This document shows, piece after piece, positions 45,472-56,499 of a stretch of 64,000 bases of DNA (the stretch's first letter is position 1; each line of letters begins with the position of its first letter). The translations under genes were made by a program, and so were the position numbers. This DNA comes from Nematostella vectensis (taxonomy: Eukaryota > Cnidaria > Anthozoa > Actiniaria > Edwardsiidae). The stretch covers positions 15,988,639-16,052,638 of the forward strand of contig NC_064039.1 of NCBI RefSeq assembly GCF_932526225.1. Reading direction: 5' to 3'. A model generated the notes under the pieces. It worked only from the letters and a program-made list of their open reading frames with translations, did not search any database and was not told the origin of the DNA.

Positions 45472-47853
45472 TTAAAAATTTACTACAATTCTACTTTCAG
45501 TATCACCCTGTGATCTATGTATTGTTTTAGCAGCAGCAGGTCTAAGTGGAAATTGTTTTCTCATCACGTGTACAGATCTTGTTCTACCTACAGCAAATTG
45601 AGTGCTAATAGGTTTGATTGGTGTCCATGTTGGTTCAATATCATTGACATATAGCTGTCTATTATCATGCCTGGTTTTTTGACCAACATCAGCATGATCA
45701 AACTGTACCCATATAATACCTGATGGTTTGTCTGTTTTATGTATTTGCATAAATTTTATGACACTACCAGCACCATTGGTCATACCATCATCATTTCTAG
45801 TGTTTAGTGATATCTCTGTTCTTTCACCAATTGCCAAATGCAAAACAGAATGCAGTTGTTTTGTTTTTCTAGGATCTTTAGGTATTTGCTTTAATATTTT
45901 GTCTCTAAGTTCTTCCGAATCTGTTCCAATGACAGTGTCATGTGCTTTAATAGAGTATTTTGGACCCTGAAGAGCATTATGAGCTTTATAGTTGAAGTCA
46001 TTGACTTTAGCATTTTGAATAAATAAATGAGGTGCATCTTTGGGATACTGAGCACTAGTGTGGTTAAAAATTCTTTCCTTTAATTTGATTATATCCTCTT
46101 TAGTATGATTTCCCTCTCTTAATCTATTCAATAATTCAGCAAAGTCTTTGCTTTCCCTCTGTCGCATGATTTCTTTAAGTTCAAACATTTTGAAAAGTTC
46201 TTGCCATACATTAGGTGCAAGAACACCATATTCATCGTTATCCATGTCTTTAAATATATAACCATCCATTACAGGTTGTAATTGAAACAAATCTCCTATA
46301 GCAACAATACTAACACCGCCAAATGGTAGCGAGCTGCCTTTGATGTCTTTAAGTCTATTATTGAATTGGACATTAAACATAGTATTACCAACCATAGATA
46401 TTTCATCTACAAATATCAACTTAAGTCCACCTATTTGACATCTTAATGTATTAAGCCTACTTGAATCAAGTTTCTTATAGTTCTTTAATGACTGACAGGC
46501 TGGTACTGCTAAAGCACTAAGAATGGTATTGCCCTTTATATTATATGCTGCTTTCCCTGTGGGTGCTAACATAAATATTTTTGTTTCAGCAAAATTAACG
46601 CCAGGTCTGGTGTTATAATATTTCAAAGCAGCTTGGTATAAGGCTTTAGTGACATGTGATTTACCCACACCTGCACCACCACTTAGAAAGCAGTAAAATG
46701 CCTCACCAGAAGTTTTTATTAAATGTAGTACATGATAGAAAAATTCTTTTTGCTCTTTATTCAAAGTCTGTACCATACATCTATATTCATCATCTGGCAG
46801 TTCATTCATAATAAGTGTTTCAGTATTATCAACTGATGGTATTCCTAAATCATCTGATAGATTATAGTTTCCAGTGAAGTCAGGATGTAAGTCTTGATCA
46901 CCTTCAGCTCGGTCTTGTTGTTCAAGATTTTGAGTACAAGGTGCTATCTCATCAAATCTATCCTCTAATCTATTCATGTCTTGTTGTATTTCATTAAAGT
47001 CCTCATTGCAAACTGCATATTGTTTCATTTGTTCATTGATGACATTGGCAAGTAACATATAGCGTTCTTCATAAGATGAAAATGTACCAAGAATATCAGT
47101 TTCTTCATTTCGCCATGGAGTAAATAGCATTAGAAGTTCACGATAATATTTTTCCGGCTCAGCTTCCTTATTAAACCACACACTTCTAATTATCCTAGCC
47201 TTTGCTCGTTTTTTAGTTTTGCTACGTGGTGTTTTCTGAGCTTCTGTATCATCATCATCATTTCGATTATCATCAACAAAATTCTCTAACGGAAGACCAT
47301 CAACATCAACTTGATTAGTTTGTTTTACATAAGGCTTTCCAGCACAATCATACCATGCTGCCCAGTCTGCAAGTGTGATATTTTCTAGTTTTAGAGGGCG
47401 CTTTGAATATCTTTTGAGTAAACCACTGGTATAGATTTCTTCAGAGTCATCATCCATTTCATTAATATTATCCATTGGTTTTAATAGGTCAACTCTTTCA
47501 TTAGGTGGTGATGTATTTATAAATATTATCTGTCTAGATGATTTTCTCATTGGAAGCTGTAACACAATGTACACTGCTTCTTGTGCACTTATCTCAACAT
47601 TATTGAGGAACTTACTTCCAATATCCCTTACTTGTTGTTTTATTGTTTTATTACCTTGCCTAGCTTCAGTACATGCCTCTCTTAAAAGTTCACTCATGCC
47701 TTTCTGGCCTTTTGATATATAATTCACTTTGTACACAGCACATGCATAGACATCTAAGACAAACTGTATATCCATGTTAGCTCTCCATGCAGAGAGACAA
47801 TCAGGGTTGTAATTATTTATGCGTAATTCATTGGGATTTCTTTTGCCTTCCAA
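45472..47853 (-). pseudogene. Helentron Rep C-terminus and PIF1-like helicase
   Basis: A 793-codon frame. Residues about 30-50 (FVLDVYACAVYKVNYISKGQ) carry the Rep tyrosine region. A helicase follows with Walker A GGAGVGKS near residue 397, APTGKAA near 440, Walker B IFVDEISM near 483 and GDLFQLQPV near 525. Residues 330-370 are an acidic linker. The frame ends at VVNF, one base shift before motif VI, which continues in the endonuclease frame. Rep nicks and joins DNA during rolling-circle transposition, and the helicase unwinds it. The long uninterrupted frame indicates a recent copy. Confidence 0.9.
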
Positions 47854-48200
47854 TTATCTCTATATATTTTTATTTCCTTTTCGGGTGTATCCTCATCTAG
47901 AGGATATATTATCATAGTTTGCTTCATTGGTGGCTGTGGATAGTTAAATCTACATTTGCTACTTGTATTTTTACGGCATGTATACGAATGTCTATGTACC
48001 TGTCTATTAACCAAGACTAGTAAATCAGCATTGTCTACTGGCTTTTGGCAAGTTATTATCTTATCAATAAATGATGTGACATCTTCATCACTATCTATCT
48101 GAAATTGTGGTGCATCTTCAAGCCACATCAGCATATGTATATGAGGAGACCCTCTTTGCTGATATTCTACACGGTAAAACCAGTCAGATATTTACCTAAA
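47817..48200 (-). pseudogene. Helentron Rep catalytic region with HUH motif
   Basis: The HUH metal-binding motif HIH is at 48135-48143 within RVEYQQRGSPHIHMLMWLED. The frame continues to CRFNYPQPPM and ends at TAA 47817-47819, where one base shift leads into the frame at 47853. Upstream, a segment between 48256 and 48180 is readable in yet another frame (LYQVNQFLTN...GKYLTGF), so two small shifts separate it from the N-terminal ORF. Together with the tyrosines near 47722-47748 this completes the HUH-Y2-like nuclease. Confidence 0.85.
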
Positions 48201-48255
48201 GGTTGAGCAGAACTGAACAAGAAGTTTGTTAAAAATTGATTAACTTGATAAAGTG

Positions 48256-49512
48256 TCATGCACATGTCACAGGGTCACTCTGAATTAAGCGACACCTGTC
48301 ATCCCAATTAAAATTGTCTATTTGTTCATCAGTGTATTCCTTATTGTCTACAAGCTGACCAAGTATTCTAAGTAGGTGCATCCATTGTGTTTCAGCTGAT
48401 GAGAAACTACAAAATAGTGTAGCAGGACCTAACTGCCTAATCATTGCAAACAGATCTTTTTTAGCTTTTTCAAAGTATGGAGGTGAACCTCTCAATGCAT
48501 TTAAAAATTTGTATCCATCATCATGACGAATCAATCTGTCTATTGATCCTTGCTGTTTAAGTTGTCCAGCAGTAATATTTTTGTTGTTTCCCTTACATTT
48601 TCTCAGAGCTATATGTGATTTTCCTAAGAGAATTTTCATTTGCAACTTTTTTGTTTTGTAAAATATATTTTCAATGCACACTGCAGCTCGTCTGTCAGAC
48701 CGTCTCAACTCTGATTTACATATATCACTATAGTTAATATCGACTAATCTTTGTTTATTGTCAATTCGTGGTTGTCCAAGAAATATTCCAGGGTATGCTA
48801 ACTCTTCACAATATTTGTCTCTAAAAACACTTAATGGTCTATTCCCTTCACCTGGAGCAATATTTAATATGTTTTGCCTTTCATTATCTTCTAAAAAGTC
48901 AGTTGCTGTAAACATAGTATCAGTAACACCAGCAATTGTTTCTGCTTCATCTTCATGTGATTCATTTTGGTCTAGCCCTTCAGAATCAATATCATTGTCA
49001 TCAGTTTCATCTATTGTATCTGACTGTACCTTCTCATTAATTTCATCATTATCAGCTCTGTTGTATTGATTGATCCAGTCATTATTCAGTACTATACCTT
49101 CATCTATATATAAACTACTATGTGTTATAAGCCAATTTGCTGCTTGAAGTACTTTATATGGTCTTACATTTAGTGACAGTGCAGAACTCTTACATTTCAG
49201 CATCCGCTTTAAATTAACTTTAATTGTAGCAGTTTGATTTTGCAATCGTGGTAATATATTAACTGTATTAGTTACATCAGCAGGTACATTAACAATATTT
49301 CCATGTATCTTAAGCTGTCTCCCACTAGGTGCCTGCATTAATTTTTGAAATGCAATTCTTGGAGCTAATAATCTACATTCTAGTTCATTGAGATCAAAGA
49401 AATCTGGTTTATCTGGAAATGCCATACCATTCGCTACAGCACATGGTGGGACTTTATTTTTTTTGCAAATAATTAGAGCATGTTCTACAAACCCATTCTT
49501 TGTTACCAACAC
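48256..49512 (-). pseudogene. Helentron N-terminal domain (Helitron-like N)
   Basis: A 418-codon frame on the minus strand. From about residue 20 it reads KVPPCAVANGMAFPDKPDFF and then LNELECRLLAPRIAFQKLMQ, followed by GRQLKIHGNIVNVPADV, the usual start of animal Helitron proteins. Residues 160-210 are a very acidic linker (DETDDNDIDSEGLDQNESHE). The end (NWDDRCRLIQSDPVTCA) leads by one shift to the Rep core. The first 20 residues overlap the zinc segment at 49454-49888 in another frame and are not the natural start. Confidence 0.85.
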
Positions 49513-49888
49513 TTATCTTATTTGATAGATATTTCACAACATCAGGATTTGATTGTCTCAGCTTAGTAGTACTACTCACACTATGTTTATACCATAGTTG
49601 ATCACAACATATACAAATATACAGAGGGCCTTGGTTTACTATTTCATGGAACCGCTTTATTGCAAATTCAATGGATGAGTTAGCTCTATATTTTCTTTGG
49701 TATTCATTACGCTTTGATTTCTTTTCTGGTGATGAATTAATTTCTCTATATTTTCTTAGGTATTCATTACACTTTAATTTCTTTTCTGGTGATGCATTCA
49801 TTTCTCTATAATTTCTTTGGTATTCATTTCTCTTTGATTTTTTTTCTGGTGAAGTATTATTTTGTTTGAATTGCCTGTATTCCTTCAT
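49454..49888 (-). pseudogene. Helentron segment: 20-residue repeats and zinc motif
   Basis: Residues 10-70 contain three tandem copies of a 20-residue basic unit (SPEKKSKRNEYQRKYRE and variants). Two CxxC pairs follow, ICICCDQLW and WVCRTCSNY, likely one zinc site. The frame ends at 49454 in an A-run on the minus strand (T8 at about 49457-49464 on the plus strand). Removing or adding one base there would continue into the Helitron N-terminal domain. The repeats may contribute nucleic-acid binding. Confidence 0.78.
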
Positions 49889-50034
49889 GTATTGCCTAAT
49901 GTAGGTAGCCCTGTCTTGCTTTTTGTTTCATTTGAATTAGAACTTTTGCTTGTACTTGCTTGCTTTCTTTTTTCTGGACGACTCGAAATTGTATTTTCCC
50001 TGTCAATATTGTTCGAACTTTGTTGATGTGAAAC
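49889..50034 (-). other. Helentron: basic Ser/Asn-rich linker
   Basis: Readable on the minus strand in parts as RPEKRKQASTSKSSNSNETK, between the OTU domain and the 20-residue repeats. It probably belongs to the same protein. Confidence 0.45.
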
Positions 50035-50747
50035 AGAACATATTGATACGTAGTGCACTTGACCAATATGTCCTATGTATATTGTTCTAATATTATTTAT
50101 TATTGTATTGCTGGCTCAACTAATGTGACTTCCCTAATATTTGAATCTGATTCTATAATATGAATCTTTAAACTCATTGCATCAGCAACAGCCTGTATTA
50201 TAATATGATTGGCCCATGTTCCTTGTAGAGACATATTAGTTAAATACTGTGACCAAGATGAATCTATGATACTTTCAATAAATCGTTCAGGATTGTCCTT
50301 TAAATATCTCACTCCTAAAGCTCTAATTTCTGCATGTTTATTTGAATTACCATATAGCTGATGTGATACTGATTTGAAAAAGCAATCACCTCCTCCACCA
50401 ACATCTAGTGGTGTTAAACCATGGCGAAGCATTCGGTATCTTAACGTAAAGTCACCATTACTATATAAACATATATCTTCAATATTATTATTATCAGTTA
50501 CAGGACCAGGATTTAATTCAATGTCCCCAGACAATAAAAGAGTTTGTTCACATCCATTATACCTCACTGATGTTTTACAAGTTGCTCTAAAAAAGGAGCT
50601 ATAGAAACTATTAAGTCTGTTAATGTATTTCAATTTCCAATAGTTATAGTTTGTAGCAATTCTGTAAAAAACAGATGAAACAGGTGTGCCCTTAATAATC
50701 ATCTTTTTGTGTCTTTTTCTTAACTTTCTATATCTGAGCAATCTCAT
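50035..50747 (-). pseudogene. Helentron 2A-like motif and OTU cysteine protease
   Basis: From ATG 50747 a basic leader of about 80 residues ends in LLLSGDIELNPGP, an intact DxExNPGP ribosome-skipping motif. The OTU domain follows: LTPLDVGGGGDCFFKSVSHQ contains the Asp and nucleophile Cys, and ALGVRYLKDNPERF follows it. The frame stops at 50100-50102. One base shift later, RTIYIGHIGQVHYVSI supplies the expected catalytic His. OTU proteases cut ubiquitin chains. In Helitrons the domain may protect the transposon protein or process the polyprotein (inference). Confidence 0.82.
50502..50540 (-). other. 2A-like ribosome-skipping site
   Basis: GDIELNPGP on the minus strand matches the DxExNPGP consensus at every fixed position. 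The Gly|Pro break point lies at 50505/50504 and would separate an 82-residue basic leader from the OTU part. Confidence 0.85.
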
Positions 50748-51028
50748 AACTTTTTTTTAGGGATATTCTAGATGGTTCTCTATCTCTACATTTGTGATTT
50801 AGTTGCTTTGAACATATTCGGGAATGTCTATGATTTTCTATACACTTGGAGATCTTGATAGATGGACAAGATGCATGTTTATTATTATCATGTTTGTTTT
50901 CAATACTAGGCATAGTTTTCTCAAATGCATTTGTTATACTGTTATTACTAGTTTTTGAGGTGAATTCGTCAACAAGATTACTTCGATCATTATATACAGT
51001 GCTAAAAATGTGATTTGTTTGCCCTGTT

Positions 51029-51436
51029 TTATCCGACAAATACAGCAACATGTACACAGGTATCCCGAAAATACTTTTTGTTCACAAATTGGTTTCCACA
51101 ATATTTGCCATTATAGTGCCTTTCAGTCACATTGCTGTGATTATTAGTTTCCCGAAGGAAATTTTCAGTGTGCCGAAGCACAGTTAAGATCACATTGCTG
51201 TGATTACTAGTTCCCCGAAGGGAATATTCAGTGTGCCGAAGCACATTTTGAGCCCCATTTCTGGGTTTGTTTGCTTCCCGAAGGAATTCTATGCTCTCCC
51301 GAAGGAGATTTTGAGCCCCATTTCTGGGTTTATTGGTTCCCCGAAGGGAATTGAAGGACACCATACGGCCATAAGGACTGGTCTTGTGTAATAAGGCAAG
51401 CGATGCAATCGAGCTTTTGTTGGTAAAGCACCCCAA
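51029..51436 (-). pseudogene. Helentron N-terminal ORF with 21-residue repeats
   Basis: On the minus strand four copies of a 63 bp unit (51129-51360) encode a 21-residue period: LRGTNKPRNGAQNLLRESIE, LREANKPRNGAQNVLRHTEY, LRGTSNHSNVILTVLRHTEN and LRETNNHSNV. After the repeats comes KYCGNQFVNKKYF. One base later the frame at 51057-50728 continues (MYMLLYLSDKTGQ). It is placed at the 5' side of the Helentron by strand, spacing and Asn/Ser-rich style. It may also belong to a separate gene. Confidence 0.5.
51129..51360. repeat. 63 bp tandem repeat, four copies
   Basis: Units begin 'cacattgctgtgatt' or 'cccatttctgggttt' and share 'ttcccgaagg' and 'ccgaag' elements. The period is a multiple of three and keeps the minus-strand frame open. 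Confidence 0.88.
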
Positions 51437-51439
51437 AAT

Positions 51440-52935
51440 CTGAAATATTCTTTAGAAATACCAACATGACAAATGCATAAAAGGTTGTGCCTAGTACTAA
51501 ACACAAAAGGGATAGAATACATTGTAAAAGAAGTATTAAATCAACTCACCTTCACAAGAGCTCGTGAATTCAAACGAGAAGTGCGAAGAGAAAGCACATG
51601 TTTGACTCCAATCATTTTTTGCTCGTGGACTATAATTCAAAACAACGTCGTAATCCGAAATCAATCCAATCCCTCTTCGCCAGCGACATCTACGACGACG
51701 ATCACGTGTTCGATGAATGACCTGCTTCAAGTGAAATTCTATTGTTTACAACTCTTTCTTTCACTCACTCAAACCGATGGCATAGTGACGAGAGGCCCCA
51801 TAAGGCCTTTCGTCACAATAATATTCACCTTCTTGCCCTTCTGGCTTTAACCAGAGATAAATCTTCTGTTTCGACCTAGGGTAGGCTGCTGTGATTTGCT
51901 CACTACTTAGCATTCCACACGCCACCTTTTCCATTTTGGACCCTCTGTCTTGGCTCCTGAACCATCTCAGGCTACAATTATGGGAAAGCATATCTGTGTA
52001 ATTGAAATATTGCCTTGCTATGCACCCATCGCCGATAATATTTAAAAAAAAACATCTTTGAACATGCTCAATTCTCTAACATAGTGAGCTTATAATCAAT
52101 AACAAAAACTTTAAAATGAACAGCTTTTTGAAACACGCTACTAGAAATGGTGACAGAACAGCCCCCGGTTCTCGTTCGATTGACGTCCACCGAAAACCAG
52201 TTGCGACTGAGAAACGAAGTCGATAAAACATCATCGCACACATTCGTCGATATAGAACCTACCTTATATAATTGAATATAACCCAGGTAGTTTGAATGTA
52301 AGTATTACATAAGTTTTATCCTTTCAACCCGGCGAACTTAACAACAGGGCTCTTTGATGTGATGTTGGAATGTGAGCTCTGACACCCGTGAAAGTGTGAG
52401 AAATGCTCTATTGCCCTATAGTTGTGCTCAAAAACGTATTTCAACATGGCACATCATAGTTAAAGCTTACCTGGCTGCGTGTCTAGTCGAGAGTGCAGGT
52501 AGATTAGAGCACAATACACAGTACACTAGAACTGCGTTCCAAGACCTGCAGAAAGTAACCTCCGCCACTCTGTTTGTGAGAGTTAACGGCTCCAAACTGT
52601 GCGGCACTCGCATCGGCTGATTAGGGCCGCTCATTATCACAAACGTCTTCGTGTACTTTCTCCCTGTAACCTTATTCACTGTATCATCATCGGATATGTC
52701 ATCCTCGTAAAAAAAAAAGCGGAACTTGCCTTTCTTGACATGTTGCTCGCAGAGTCGACTCTTCCACACTACACATGAGGTGAGAGGAGTAACAGGCACG
52801 CGGGAGTCGACATCACGTGGTACAAAATTGGCCAATCATTAAGTGATAAATCGGAAGTCATGCGAGATCTCTGCGTGAGACGGGCATCGTGTATCAGATC
52901 GTTCCATTGATTTGTTGTGAAGATTCAACCTTGAA
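51440..52935. other. Stretch without supported genes
   Basis: Frames at 51536-51991 and 52372-52835 lack domains and splice support. 'DDISDDDTVNK' on the minus strand (about 52660-52700) is the only acidic cluster. It may hold the 5' flank of the Helentron, but no terminus was found. Confidence 0.4.
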
Positions 52936-53090
52936 ATGGACTTAAAGACAATCACTAGATTTGCGTTCGGGCCAACTGAAACATGGCTGCAAGACCATTC
53001 CTTATTGGAAAACCTATCACGTTGCAAGGAGTGCAATACAGAAATAGTCATCAAGAAAATTAACCAGCGTCACGTTGATGGCTTCTTATG
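52936..53090 (+). CDS. Possible zinc-ribbon exon of an IS1595/ISXO2-like gene
   Basis: From ATG 52936, the frame MDLKTITRFAFGPTETWLQD continues HSLLENLSRCKECNTEI and RHVDGFLW. The order CxxC then 'DGFxW' recalls the N-terminal zinc ribbon of ISXO2/IS1595-type transposases found in some animals. After DGFLW the frame loses the expected second Cys pair, and a GT occurs there ('ttatg|gttatt'), so the rest may be on another exon. This is weak evidence. Confidence 0.3.
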
Positions 53091-53159
53091 GTTATTATAT
53101 CTTGATTATTTTTTTAAACCAGTTTTTTTATGCATTTTAGGTTTAAGGCAGGTCGGATA

Positions 53160-55240
53160 ACGATACTTTTTTCTGATCGTATGTTTTTTTTCCTTACCTG
53201 ACGAGATAAATTTATTCACATCGTATATTAAAAAAGCTAGATTTAAATGGGCGTGATGGCGACCGATAAAATACCAGACTACCTGCGGGTGCGATCACTT
53301 TGTTGGAAAAGTCGCGGGTCGCGGATTTCAGAATTTTCTGACTCTTTCTCGAGAGGCTTTGTGGTTCAGCCTCTCCAGTGCCGGTAATGGAAATAGTGAG
53401 CTATACGGACTGGCGGTCATTATTCGCGGGTAGTTGTTTTGTTCAGTTTGTGAAGATGTGTTAAGGCATAAAAAACATTTTTCAATAGTTTCCTCAATTT
53501 ATCTAGCCTAACAAATACTCTCGTAGCGTCTACGCAACGCTGGCGATAAACGTGTTTCGTTTTCCCGTTTCCGGCACGCTAAACGCTACTGATGCCCTGG
53601 TTCACCAATAATCCCTTGCAAGAGCATGATATTTGGGGAGGCCTGCTCATTGAAATACATTTAATGAGTAGGCAAGTTTGCATGAATGTTGATAGTTACA
53701 AGATTTATACAACCTGAATGTGTTTCTGAGGCCTGAAAGCTTAGTAAAGGGTCTTTAAAAAATGGCAGACCATAGTAGGCTAATCATCTTCAAAACTGGG
53801 CATTTCAGTATAAATCATTGTTACATTGTTTAGATGCTGAACATAGTTTTTATATAACAACATAGATAATATACCAAAATCACTTGTTAGCAGGGTTCTC
53901 TAAGAACGATCAGATAATGACTATGGGCTCCCTTTTTCTTGCCATCGAGGTATGCCTAATTTTAATGTGTTTGATTCTAATAATCCAGTTTCAATTTAGG
54001 GTAATCTAAATTACAGACAGAAAAGCAAATAATGATATGAATATTGATAGTCACTTTCACTGCTAAGTTTTTTGTAAGTAAAGTAAATAATGCTTCACTC
54101 TTAAAACTGTTATTCTTTGTTTCTTTTTAACAGGATGATGATTGAAGATATGGCAAAAAAGATACTCATTTAAAGCTGGCCAAAGGACAGACTTGCTACT
54201 CTGGTTTGATTCCCATTCCTCCAAAGGCACAACACCAATGAGTACTTGATTTCTTGTAAACATCCAAATCTCCATTAGAGAACTCATAAGAAACAACTCG
54301 TGCCAGTCAAATAGTGTTAAGGTGGCTCGAAAGAAATTCCAAGCGCGTCTAGGCCAAGCTGCCTTTTTTGCTGTAACTCGCGGAATGCTCACGTTTCAGA
54401 TATCATACTTGGACCGCTCTGGAATTTCCAATAGCAAAATACAGTGATTGAATAGGGTATTTATCCCCTGGAAAATAGGGCTGATTAGCCCCTTTCAACC
54501 CCCTTTTGTGGTGAGTTATGGATTTTTTCTGGAATTACACGAAGGTTTCTCAATGCTTACCAAAAATGGTCTTCCATCCAACTGGAGACGCAGCTCTCGC
54601 GCCTGCCATGCAACCACTGTTGCCAGGTCAACCCGGAAGCCTTTAATGCCAGGACAATCTAGAGGCTGGATATTGTAAATATCCTGCACTTGTTGGAAAA
54701 TTACGCTTCACAATGCTTCCATTTTTTGCAAAATGGCAGCATCAGATGATTTCTGAAGGAATAAAAAGATGCCAGATATCAATATACACTATATGTTTTT
54801 TATGGCAATAAAACTAAATTAACTATTATGGTAATTAAACTAAATTGTAATTTTAAAAAGTAATAGTATGTACTGTCTTTTTATTTTATGTTGCATGTCT
54901 TAGTTCAGAGAATTGCTGATTGATAAGATACCTCAAAAGGGATTATAGCAGAAACTCTTTTATCAATATTTAGTAGAATCACTAAAATCACAACAACTAT
55001 TGCAGTTCAATAACAAGTAGTACTGGTACAACCACATTGTTGACACAAATACACCAAAACCTAATTTTGCTTCCTTCCTATTTGTAGGAAATAGATATAT
55101 AAGCACATTTCTATTTTTACACAAATCTATTATTCCAATTTTTATTACTTATAATCTATATTTTTAAGTCATATATATTACACTCTGTCAACAGAATATA
55201 TCACTCACTTGAGTCATTCCTAAATGTAAACAATTCGGGA
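53160..55240. other. AT-rich stretch, nothing recognised
   Basis: No supported gene is present. The string at 54316-54344 repeats the one at 34031-34059 and marks a dispersed repeat family. Minus-strand frames near it (AWNFFRATLTL) recur in both places but are too short to call. Confidence 0.4.
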
Positions 55241-55247
55241 GGTTTTG

Positions 55248-55637
55248 CTAGCCATCATCAGAAACCCTTGCTTCTAATTTATGCAACAGCATAACCCAGT
55301 CAGGTACACGCATGGCAACTATACCTACAAACCTACAACTATAACTACAAACCTCATCGGGGACAAGCTTCTCCATTGCCTTGGTAGCACCGATCCTGCC
55401 CGAAACAATCGTAAACATGTTGTGGATGGTATCTTTCGAGCTCGGCGATGAATTTTTGTGCTCGTATTCGGGACATTGAGCCAAGACCGTGCCAGTATTT
55501 TTGGAATGAGACTCTGCCACGTTTACCAATTCTTTGAAGATATATTGAGCTCGATGTTTCACCTTTTGTCGTTTAACTGTCGGTGCCAATACCGGTTTAT
55601 TCTCGATCTCCCGTAATGATTTTAGGAGGACATTCAA
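55248..55637 (-). CDS. Unassigned ORF, possibly element-derived
   Basis: 129 codons: MNVLLKSLREIENKPVLAPT, then HRAQYIFKELVNVAESHSKN and MRVPDWVMLLHKLEARVSDD. Further coding-like traces continue upstream to about 55920 in broken frames (a leucine-rich helix EQLAENLKG). The style resembles N-terminal regions of cnidarian transposon-encoded proteins, but no family was identified. Apart from its 5' side it is an open, GC-richer island in AT-rich DNA. Confidence 0.42.
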   Translation of the reverse strand: MNVLLKSLREIENKPVLAPTVKRQKVKHRAQYIFKELVNVAESHSKNTGTVLAQCPEYEHKNSSPSSKDTIHNMFTIVSGRIGATKAMEKLVPDEVCSYSCRFVGIVAMRVPDWVMLLHKLEARVSDDG

Positions 55638-55639
55638 GC

Positions 55640-56495
55640 CCGATGAACCAGAACTGTTGTCGATGATGAGGGGTTACTCGGAGTTGGTAATTTTGGCGGG
55701 CTCGACAAATTCTGAAGGAGGTTGTATTTCTCAACCCTCAAGAAAAGAATTTCGTCCGCACAGCTTTTAAGTTGGCTTTGAAGAGCCTTATTCAGACCTC
55801 TTAGACGAGATATTTCATCCAGCAGATCGTGTTCCTTTGAGGTTTTCTGCTAGCTGTTCGGTACGGTGTTGTTCAACTGAAAATGGCTCAATGTGTCCAC
55901 AATAGCCCTAAAATGACCAGGATTGAACCATTTCAAGTTCCTCATCATCATCATCATCATCATAAACTTTGTTAACGTGTCAGAATCTACTAGCGCGCCA
56001 CAAGTGGCGTACTAATTGGGGACACCTAATACAATTAAATTAGCTAATACTAAATATTACAATATTAAATATGTGATTAAAATATAGATTGAATCTGATA
56101 AAAATTACATCAAAATTGTACTAACCGAGAAAATGATAAATATTGGTGAATAATATAGGAGTGGTAAATATGGGAAATTAAAATATCAATATGAGCTACA
56201 CAAGAAGCAGCCGCTGGAGCAGCTTCTATCCAACAGATCATTTATGTTTAATTTACGAAAAATAAAATAAATAACTTTCTAGTTAGCAAGCATGTTTCCC
56301 AGGCTAGACACTTCTGAGGTGTTTTTTTTATGAAAAAGATTGAAAGTTCACAGGAATCGAGGTTTTATCTGAATGTAATAGAATATTGGTTGTTTTCATG
56401 TAACGTCCGTGACATTAATTGTCCTGCCTATTTTTCTGTCACCAAAAAGGAAATTTTGGAAATCTCTACTACTCATGTAATACATCAACGCTGAT
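55640..56495. other. Flank of the 55248 ORF, otherwise non-coding
   Basis: The first 290 bases hold broken minus-strand coding traces, then a short (CAT)n run at 55947-55972 and AT-rich DNA. Confidence 0.4.
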
Positions 56496-56499
56496 CCAT

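Larger units (their letters stand above)
43263..51436 (-). mobile_element. Helentron-type Helitron (2A-OTU, Rep, helicase-endonuclease, RPA)
   Basis: In minus-strand order: repeat-rich N-terminal ORF (51436-51029), 2A plus OTU protease (50747-50035), zinc/peptide-repeat segment (49888-49454), Helitron N-terminal and Rep with HUH (49512-47700), PIF1-like helicase (47700-45410) running into an endonuclease (to 44619), and an RPA-like ORF (44105-43263). A C-terminal endonuclease after the helicase is the mark of Helentrons rather than canonical Helitrons. The modules are split by several one-base shifts (near 51050, 50095, 49455, 48250, 48170, 47840, 45470) and one stop (43650). The element ends were not found, and the 3' side is joined to Gypsy gag near 43265. 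Confidence 0.85.

Noticed and set aside
48758-49069. 103-codon plus-strand ORF (Ser-rich)
   Set aside because: It is antisense to the acidic linker of the Helentron N-terminal domain. Ser/Leu-rich shadows of Asp/Glu-rich coding are expected.
51200-51391. Plus-strand ORF over the 63 bp repeat
   Set aside because: The minus-strand frame matches the strand of the Helentron and is longer. The plus frame is a shadow of the repeat.
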